Origin: Kiritimatiellia bacterium
GTDB taxonomy: Bacteria; Verrucomicrobiota; Kiritimatiellia; RFP12; UBA1067
DNA: 11,739 bases
NCBI GenBank assembly: GCA_017521065.1
Contig: JAFXEA010000193.1
Coordinates: 1-11,739, forward strand
Reading direction: 5' to 3'
How positions within the stretch are numbered: position 1 is the stretch's first letter; every line of letters begins with the position of its first letter. Of this stretch, positions 6,859-11,739 are shown in pieces. Position numbers and translations under genes: made by a program. Below the pieces are notes generated by a model, which searched no databases, had not been told where the DNA came from, and saw nothing but the letters and a program-made list of their open reading frames with translations.

Positions 6859-8187
6859 TTATTTTCCCATAGGACAGAAAACTCGCAGTCCAACAGTTGA
6901 ATATCTTCCGTAGGAATAGCTCGCATGACGCTGTGCACTACGGCATTCTTTCGAACGATGCGAATATCCACCGCCACGGCAAACAATTGTCAGGTTAACA
7001 TCTGAAGGTATACTCACTGCCCCATTATCACCGGTAATGTCTTCCTTGAAGAAATCCAGACACAGTTCATTGACATTACCATGACAATCGAACAGGCCCC
7101 AGTCATTTTGCGCGTAAGTCCCTACGAATGCGGTCCCCATAGTCTCATCACAATCCCTAGCCGGCTCATCCCAATTCGGACTTATTGTACCACCGTTACG
7201 CTGAGATCTCCCCGGTTGATTAGGACATTTATACTCGCCATTGTAAAGGGAACCGTTACCCCAATGCCATTCACCGTTGCCTGCGCGAGCGGCAAATTCC
7301 CATTGAGCCTCAGACGGAAGATCGAATGCAAGTCCCGTGCGGGCACGCAATTTGCCGAGGAATGAATCGGGATGCGGCGCGGCAGGATAATTGGCCGTCG
7401 AATCGTTGACGAACAACTGATTGGATGATTCGTTTTTTCCATCAGCAAGGCGCACTTCATTATATGATATGAATTCCACCGGGCGCATATCGTTGAGACC
7501 GCTTATACGCTTATAATACGAATTGTTATACCCCGTCACCAACAGCCACTGTTTTTGCGTAATTTCAAATACGCCCATGTAATAATCATCGTCCAATTTG
7601 ACTTTGTGCGACTTTTCACGAGCTGCCTGCCTGCCAGTTTCATCAACACTGCCCATGGTCCATTCCACTCCGGCGGCAGGGATGCGGCGCATCACAATCG
7701 ATGTCGTCCGGTAGTCCGGATTCTTCAACAGACCGCCCGGAAGAAATTCCTCTTCGGGATAATATCTGACTTTCTCGGGATTTACGGGTGCACCTTCCGT
7801 AATGTCGACCACCATGTACTTGGGCGTATTGTCGAGCGCCCATGCCGTCACCTTGGCACGTGCACCGCCTTCTGGAACAACGTGGTCTGGCCAGTCGAGG
7901 TCTGGCCGCCAAACCATCGAATAGGTCTCCTTGCCCGAAACCTTTTTCCATACGTCCCCCGAAACGCGCTGAATATGTTCACCTCCGATGGACACCCAGC
8001 CATTGGGACCATTTGTTTCGACGTCAAGGGTCACCACAGCCGGAGCGCCGGTCAGCCGATACGAGATCGTCACACTCCGACTGTTGTCGGCTTGCGTCAT
8101 ATCAACATCACTGACCACAGGTGTGGCGGCAAACATAACTAAAGCCGACATTACGCCGGAGACTGCCATCATATTCTTGAGGTTCAT
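6859..8187 (-). CDS. Secreted SUMF1/FGE-fold protein, probably not an active sulfatase modifier
   Basis: This 442-residue protein has a signal peptide (about 1-26), a beta-rich N-terminal domain (about 27-135), and a formylglycine-generating-enzyme/SUMF1 domain (about 160-440). Fold landmarks are VEWTMGS (174-180), YMGVFEITQKQW (203-214), LPSEAQWEFAARAG (290-303), WGLFDCHGNVNEL (363-375), CRGGGYSHRSKECRSAQR (403-420) and VGLRVF near the end. In true FGE, two cysteines near the RGGS segment carry out catalysis. Here the first is missing (Ser409-His410 in its place) and only Cys415 may match the second. I therefore infer a binding or structural role, as in other secreted members of this superfamily, and not sulfatase activation; no sulfatase is in the window either. 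An AAAGGAA ribosome site precedes ATG 8187. It is the fourth gene of the operon, 18 bases before the large glycosidase. Confidence 0.88.
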   Translation of the reverse strand: MNLKNMMAVSGVMSALVMFAATPVVSDVDMTQADNSRSVTISYRLTGAPAVVTLDVETNGPNGWVSIGGEHIQRVSGDVWKKVSGKETYSMVWRPDLDWPDHVVPEGGARAKVTAWALDNTPKYMVVDITEGAPVNPEKVRYYPEEEFLPGGLLKNPDYRTTSIVMRRIPAAGVEWTMGSVDETGRQAAREKSHKVKLDDDYYMGVFEITQKQWLLVTGYNNSYYKRISGLNDMRPVEFISYNEVRLADGKNESSNQLFVNDSTANYPAAPHPDSFLGKLRARTGLAFDLPSEAQWEFAARAGNGEWHWGNGSLYNGEYKCPNQPGRSQRNGGTISPNWDEPARDCDETMGTAFVGTYAQNDWGLFDCHGNVNELCLDFFKEDITGDNGAVSIPSDVNLTIVCRGGGYSHRSKECRSAQRHASYSYGRYSTVGLRVFCPMGK

Positions 8188-8227
8188 GGTTTTTCCTTTC
8201 TGCTATAATTGACTTGATGAAATTGAC

Positions 8228-8506
8228 TCAGCGCACAACAATCACAAAAGGCAATTTGTCGGTACGGAGCATAAGACCCTCCGATTCATCCCAGGTGCGG
8301 TAACGGGCCTCGAGCGCCTCCGCATCGGAAACGTCGGAAGTCTGTCCGCCATCAAGAGATGAGGCGCTTGAAATCCCCGTGGAATCGCCGACTATATCAT
8401 GTATTGCACCGTCGGTGACAAAAGGATATTGCGTATCGCCGGCAATAGCGATTCCACTCCCCAAAAGCAGGGCCGAGAAGAGCTTGGTGATTTTACCTGT
8501 CATCAT
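8228..8506 (-). CDS. Small secreted protein of unknown function
   Basis: This 92-residue protein starts at ATG 8506, which overlaps the GH29 stop as ATGA, with AAAGGAA inside the end of the GH29 gene as ribosome site. Residues 1-22 form a signal peptide (KITKLFSALLLGSGIAIAG). The mature part is acidic and Ser/Asp-rich (about 40-62), then ends in a conserved-looking tail, ALEARYRTWDESEGLMLRTD, followed by a hydrophobic LPFVIVVR. I recall similar short proteins beside SUMF1-like genes in gut Verrucomicrobiota, but I know no function and cannot confirm this here. The neighbouring SUMF1-like gene starts 40 bases downstream, so the two may act together, for example as partner and binding protein. 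The coupled start and intact signal peptide make it a real gene in spite of its size. Confidence 0.75.
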   Translation of the reverse strand: MMTGKITKLFSALLLGSGIAIAGDTQYPFVTDGAIHDIVGDSTGISSASSLDGGQTSDVSDAEALEARYRTWDESEGLMLRTDKLPFVIVVR

Positions 8507-9960
8507 GGCAGCGTTCCTTTCTTTTGTTCCACTTCAACAACAAAGACATCCGCAAATTCATCACGACTGAATTCGTGCGGAAGATCGAGCATAACCCCAC
8601 GCTCATAGTCGCCTATCGTGACTTTGAACGGAATATCCGTTCCTGAAGCAAGATGGACAACGCGTTTAACCTCTCCGTGTTTTTCTTCAAAATTGAGAAG
8701 CATATGTTTAAATCCCCTCTCGCCTTCGCTCCAAAGTCTTATTCCGAAAAGTCGTCCGTCCTTTCCCTTGGTAAATCGCCAACTCCTGACACTTGCAACA
8801 GACGCCACCCTTGTGCCATAAATCGCTTCGCCGTTCTTGGCGAGCCATTTACCCATCTTCTCCATCCGTTCCAATGCAGGATGCGGAAGACGGCCATCCG
8901 GCATCGGCCCCACGTTCAACGCAAGATTTCCGCCTTTCGCGACAACATCGATCAACATATGAATGAGCTGACGCACCGGTTTATAAGAGTCGTCATAATG
9001 ATATCCCCAGCTTTCGCTGATTGTGATACAGCTTTCCCACGGACAGTCCAGCGGCTCATCCGGGACCGTCTGTTCAGGCGTGCGAACATCCATATATGCG
9101 GTATTAGCCATTCTGTCAACCGAGATCAGGTTCGGTTGTATTTCCCTCGCGGCATCGATCATCTGGCCTATTCCCATGTCATGTCCTCTTTCCTTTTTCA
9201 GCCAGCCGCCATCCAGCCAGAGGATATCGATAGGCCCGTAATCGGCCACAAGCTCAAGTATCTGCTTTTTCGTGAACTCGCAGAACCTCGCCCATTTTTC
9301 AGGCTGTTTTGCGATATCATACGTTGGATAGCGGGACGTCGCTGTACCGATCCCGAAACCCTCCCAGAAATCCGTGTGGTGAAAATCCGCCTTCGAGAAA
9401 TAAGCGCTTATGCCCAACCCCTCGGCACGGCATGCGTCAAACAGATTCTTCACGATGTCGGCATTCGGATTCGTTGAATACGGACACTCCGGGGAAGTCG
9501 TCTTATAGTCTGTACACTTCGTATCCCAAAGGCAGAAACCGTCGTGATGCTTCGTCGTGAAGGCGACGTATTTGAATCCGCAGCGTTTTGCGGTTTTGGC
9601 AATTTCCTTCGCATTGAATCTTACGGGATTGAAGCACTTGTTGAGCGCGTAGTACTGACGCTTGAATTCGGCGTCATCCCGAACCCATTCGATATCACTT
9701 CTCGCCCAGAACGCGTCTCTCGTCGAAAGAGGCCAGGATTCGGTTATGCCCCATATCGAGTAAAGCCCGAAATGCATCATCAGGCAAAGCTTCTGATCCC
9801 TAAACCATTCCAGCCGCTCCTGGACGGCCTTGGATTTCGGAGCCACGTACTTGTCATTGCGCGTCGCATGGACGACATGCTGAGCATTGAGGCTGCATGC
9901 AATGGATGTCAAGCACAGCAACGCCATCAATTGTGCGTATGTCTTTCCCTTAATTACCAC
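8503..9960 (-). CDS. Secreted GH29 alpha-L-fucosidase
   Basis: The enzyme removes alpha-L-fucose from glycans by a retaining mechanism. The protein is 485 residues from GTG 9960. Numbered from there, a signal peptide spans about 1-26 (MALLCLTSIACSLNAQ). GH29 landmarks follow: MMHFGLYSIWG (61-71), FTTKHHDGFCLWD (134-146), ISAYFSKADFHH (184-195), and ILWLDGGW with Asp250 as the catalytic nucleophile. WESCITISESWGY (308-320) holds Glu309 as acid/base candidate, and GGNLALNVGPMPDG (343-356) follows. About 375-480 is the usual C-terminal beta domain. Start: GTG 9960 has AAAGGAG 6 bases upstream and overlaps the regulator's stop by 11 bases; a frame to 10017 would add 19 residues with no hydrophobic start. 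The 3' end overlaps the next gene by 4 bases. Linkage (alpha-1,2/3/4/6) cannot be told. Exported outside the cytoplasm. Confidence 0.95.
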   Translation of the reverse strand: MVIKGKTYAQLMALLCLTSIACSLNAQHVVHATRNDKYVAPKSKAVQERLEWFRDQKLCLMMHFGLYSIWGITESWPLSTRDAFWARSDIEWVRDDAEFKRQYYALNKCFNPVRFNAKEIAKTAKRCGFKYVAFTTKHHDGFCLWDTKCTDYKTTSPECPYSTNPNADIVKNLFDACRAEGLGISAYFSKADFHHTDFWEGFGIGTATSRYPTYDIAKQPEKWARFCEFTKKQILELVADYGPIDILWLDGGWLKKERGHDMGIGQMIDAAREIQPNLISVDRMANTAYMDVRTPEQTVPDEPLDCPWESCITISESWGYHYDDSYKPVRQLIHMLIDVVAKGGNLALNVGPMPDGRLPHPALERMEKMGKWLAKNGEAIYGTRVASVASVRSWRFTKGKDGRLFGIRLWSEGERGFKHMLLNFEEKHGEVKRVVHLASGTDIPFKVTIGDYERGVMLDLPHEFSRDEFADVFVVEVEQKKGTLP

Positions 9961-11077
9961 GTTTTGCTCCTTTTGTTTTGGTTGTTGTTTTTGTCCTGGA
10001 ACTTGATTCACGGACAACTATATTGGATGGAATGAAAATGTCGCATGGAGGAAGATCCGGTTCCCTGATGCGGTCCATAAGCCGCCTGAACGCCGTTTGG
10101 GCGAGCAATTCCCGATTCTGATGCACTGTTGTAAGTGTCGGCGTCATCAGCGAGGCGACAGGAAGATCGGCAAATCCTGTGAGCATCACATCCTTCGGCA
10201 CGTTCAGCCCTGCCGCCTCAAGCGTTTTCTTGAAAATTGCGGCGATTGCATCGTTGCTGCAGATGAATGCATCAGGCTGCGACTTCTGCCGCTTCAAATA
10301 TCGCTTCAAAGCCTTTAGATCGTCCGGCTCGGCATGCAGAACATTCCCGCTGTTCGGCATTTTTACACCTGCATGCTTCAACGCCAGTTCCGCACCGGCG
10401 AGACGGTTACGGTACGTAATGGGACCGATTTTACCGACAAGGAAATGGATGCATCTGGCGCCAGCAGAAATAAGATGTTTCGCAATACGCGCCCCTGCCT
10501 CGATATCATTGACGCCGACCACATCCCATCTACTGCGCTCGGGGAACGGCACGATGTCGCAGTCAAGAAGAACAACGGGAATTTTATTTCGCTCAAACAT
10601 TTTGAGGATGACAGGGTTGACCGCGTCTCCGGCAGGTCCCGTCAGAGGCTCATAGATGACACCTGCAAAATTTTCTGCGACAAACCTCTCCGCGAGCTCC
10701 ATCGCCTGAGCTGTTCTCTCTTCGCGGACACCACTCCACACTTCGCCGAAATGAAGCTCGTAATCGGCCTCATGCGCCAGACGGTTTATCTCGCTCATGA
10801 TCGGTTTGAAGAAATCCGTGACGGCTATTCCCGGAACGATCAGCCCGATCTTGCGGGCAGTGGCTCTGCCTGCCACAAAAGTACCTGCACCTTGCTTCCG
10901 GAAAATCAGACCTTGTTTCACCAGCTCATCAAGCGCACGCAAAACCGTTGTGTTGGAAAGTCCATGCCGCCGGATCAGCGAACGGACACTGGGGAACGGA
11001 TTAGAGTTTCCGTACTTGCCGCTTAAGATGTTGCCCTTAAGCGTTTCAACAAGCTGTTTGTATTTAGAGTTATCCAT
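9950..11077 (-). CDS. GntR-type HTH / LacI-type sensor transcriptional regulator
   Basis: This 375-residue protein starts at ATG 11077. Residues about 1-70 are a GntR-family winged helix: FPSVRSLIRRHGLSNTTVLRALDELVKQGLI, then RKQGAGTFV. Residues about 76-355 are a periplasmic-binding-protein-like sensor of LacI type (IGLIVPG, VVGVNDIEAGARIAKHLI, FICSNDAIAAIFKKTLEAAG, DVMLTGFADLP, LTTVHQN). This is the architecture of AraR-like sugar-sensing repressors, so it probably responds to a sugar released by the enzymes it controls. The frame extends to TTG 11125, but ATG 11077 begins a normal GntR N-terminus and is preferred, though its ribosome site is weak. It is the first gene of the operon, and its stop overlaps the GTG of the fucosidase. 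The last 18 residues are Thr/Lys-rich, and the DNA encoding them also carries the fucosidase ribosome site. A palindrome lies about 30 bases upstream. Confidence 0.92.
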   Translation of the reverse strand: MDNSKYKQLVETLKGNILSGKYGNSNPFPSVRSLIRRHGLSNTTVLRALDELVKQGLIFRKQGAGTFVAGRATARKIGLIVPGIAVTDFFKPIMSEINRLAHEADYELHFGEVWSGVREERTAQAMELAERFVAENFAGVIYEPLTGPAGDAVNPVILKMFERNKIPVVLLDCDIVPFPERSRWDVVGVNDIEAGARIAKHLISAGARCIHFLVGKIGPITYRNRLAGAELALKHAGVKMPNSGNVLHAEPDDLKALKRYLKRQKSQPDAFICSNDAIAAIFKKTLEAAGLNVPKDVMLTGFADLPVASLMTPTLTTVHQNRELLAQTAFRRLMDRIREPDLPPCDIFIPSNIVVRESSSRTKTTTKTKGAKRGN

Positions 11078-11106
11078 TTCAACGGCGCACTTTCTGTCGT
11101 ACGCCG

Positions 11107-11119
11107 CTGATTGTATCAG
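11107..11119. promoter_or_regulatory. Palindrome CTGATtgtATCAG, candidate regulator operator
   Basis: Perfect 5-base arms with a 3-base centre lie 30-42 bases upstream of the regulator's ATG (11077). On the minus strand the palindrome contains TACAAT, which could be a -10 element, although no convincing -35 is seen. A second imperfect dyad, TGTTAGCGAACA, lies at 11141-11152. A GntR/LacI-type regulator that controls its own operon would be expected to bind here. This is positional inference only. Confidence 0.35.
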
Positions 11120-11152
11120 AAACAAAACTCAAATAGACACTGTTAGCGAACA

Positions 11153-11426
11153 CTTTTTCAAACAATTTTCACTGTGCATTTCTGCATCGCCGAAATCAAA
11201 TCTACAATCCACAACCGTAAATGCAGATCCACGAAATGAAAAGTGCCGCCCATCCCAGTCTGGGTCAGATCTTCTTTTCGCTTTTCTCGCAACGCTTCAA
11301 GCAGATGTGGAATGAGGATTCCACAAAAATAATTCTCAACTCGATTAGCCCGACTTATGTGAGGATTTACAGGATTACGGCGCGGACGAAATCCTATCCC
11401 ATCCATTTACATTAACCCAAACCGTA
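11153..11426. other. Upstream region without a convincing gene
   Basis: Open frames exist on both strands (minus 11406-11158, plus 11221-11415), but neither has a plausible ribosome site, a recognisable motif or a domain pattern. I see them as chance frames upstream of the operon. I see no tRNA, rRNA or riboswitch. The stretch may hold part of the operon promoter. Confidence 0.5.
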
Positions 11427-11447
11427 CAACGCGCAGCTTGCGCGTTG
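11427..11447. repeat. Perfect hairpin, 9-bp arms
   Basis: CAACGCGCA (11427-11435) and TGCGCGTTG (11439-11447) are exact reverse complements around the 3-base loop GCT. On the plus strand it is followed by CATTTTG, too weak a T-run for a good intrinsic terminator. It lies 9 bases from the element box at 11457, so it may be the terminal palindrome of that mobile or REP-like element. Confidence 0.6.
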
Positions 11448-11456
11448 CATTTTGTA

Positions 11457-11537
11457 GGGTCTGTCCCCACAAGAACCAACAGAAATCATTCAATTAACCA
11501 AATGTCCACCCGCTATTTTTAACTTATCTCATCTTCT
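11457..11537. repeat. Dispersed element boxes, right copy
   Basis: GGGTCTGTCCCC (11457-11468) and a 30-base box with TTTTTAACTTATC (11508-11537) match the boxes at 345-356 and 311-340. Here they flank about 40 bases without coding content, so 11457-11537 could be one short, non-autonomous element of about 80 bases. The GGGGACAGACCC-type word (the reverse complement) is one I associate with IS200/REP-transposase (Y1) surroundings in other bacteria. That association is from memory and no transposase is present here. Confidence 0.5.
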
Positions 11538-11586
11538 TGACACCAAAAAGTTGGCAAGTGGGCGCTTCGCGCTGGCAATAAGAGAA

Positions 11587-11622
11587 GTAGGACAGGTGGG
11601 ACGAGTATGACACGTAGGACTT
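11587..11622. repeat. 9-bp tandem repeat, four units
   Basis: GTAGGAC, GTGGGAC, GTATGAC and GTAGGAC start at 11587, 11596, 11605 and 11614, exactly every 9 bases, each followed by two variable bases. It is a short degenerate minisatellite in the non-coding right end. The DNA after it, to 11739, is AT-rich at 11640-11680 and holds no gene I can support. Confidence 0.7.
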
Positions 11623-11739
11623 TATCTTGATTGAAATTAACATATTGAGCTTCGCGATTATAAATTAAATTTTAAAAGCTTTGCTACCCACAGAAGCGAA
11701 AGAAAGCTATGAAGGCGGACAGTGGGCTATCATACCGCC

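Noticed and set aside
6859..8187. Active formylglycine-generating enzyme for sulfatases
   Set aside because: The first catalytic cysteine position lacks Cys, the protein is exported with an extra N-terminal domain, and no sulfatase is in the window.
8503..10017. ATG 10017 as the fucosidase start
   Set aside because: It would add 19 Gln/Lys-rich residues before the signal peptide and lie far inside the regulator gene, whereas GTG 9960 has AAAGGAG at a good distance.
9950..11125. TTG 11125 as the regulator start
   Set aside because: The extra 16 residues have no GntR-like features and no ribosome site was found; ATG 11077 begins a typical GntR N-terminus.
11158..11415. Overlapping open frames on both strands upstream of the regulator
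   Set aside because: No ribosome site, motif or signal peptide, and the two frames exclude each other; likely chance frames.

Overview
The window is about 11.7 kb of bacterial DNA in which every gene I can support lies on the minus strand. The protein types point to a fibre- or mucin-degrading member of the Verrucomicrobiota, most likely a gut or rumen Kiritimatiellia-like lineage. They are secreted GH29 and GH43-type enzymes, a secreted sulfatase-modifying-factor-like protein, a short secreted companion protein and a GntR/LacI hybrid regulator. This assignment rests on family content recalled from knowledge, not on a search or an rRNA.

Reading in the direction of transcription (right to left), the right flank (about 11078-11739) is non-coding. 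It holds a palindrome near the regulator start, a 9-bp tandem repeat, a strong hairpin and two short boxes that recur at the left end of the window. Next comes a tight six-gene operon: GntR/LacI-type regulator (11077-9950), GH29 alpha-L-fucosidase (9960-8503, GTG start overlapping the regulator stop by 11 bp), a 92-residue secreted protein (8506-8228, ATGA overlap), a secreted SUMF1/FGE-like protein (8187-6859), a 1089-residue multidomain glycosidase with a C-terminal GH43 propeller (6840-3571), and an SGNH esterase (3557-2877). The spacings (-11, -4, 40, 18 and 13 bp) argue for one co-regulated transcript. Its products would remove fucose, hydrolyse other glycosidic bonds and remove acyl groups from a complex glycan outside the cytoplasm. 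No transporter and no sulfatase is present in the window.

Left of the operon lies a textbook sigma-70-like promoter (TTGACA, 18 bp, TATAAT; 2820-2791). It is followed at once by the 3' end of a group II intron (domains V and VI, ending at 2653) and then by a higher-GC gene encoding a TIM-barrel-like protein with a C-terminal VOC/glyoxalase domain. The intron remnant is open in frame with this gene. Either its domain V RNA is now translated as an N-terminal extension, or the gene starts at the ATG four bases past the intron end. A second secreted-protein gene overlaps its stop codon (ATGA) but is cut off after about 35 codons by a repeat element.

The far left (1-289) is non-coding and holds two tandem repeats (43-bp and 22-bp periods). 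The most interesting points are the intron remnant fused in frame to a gene, the TIM-barrel/GDPD-like/GH43 chimera, the VOC fusion, and the related repeat boxes at both ends of the window.
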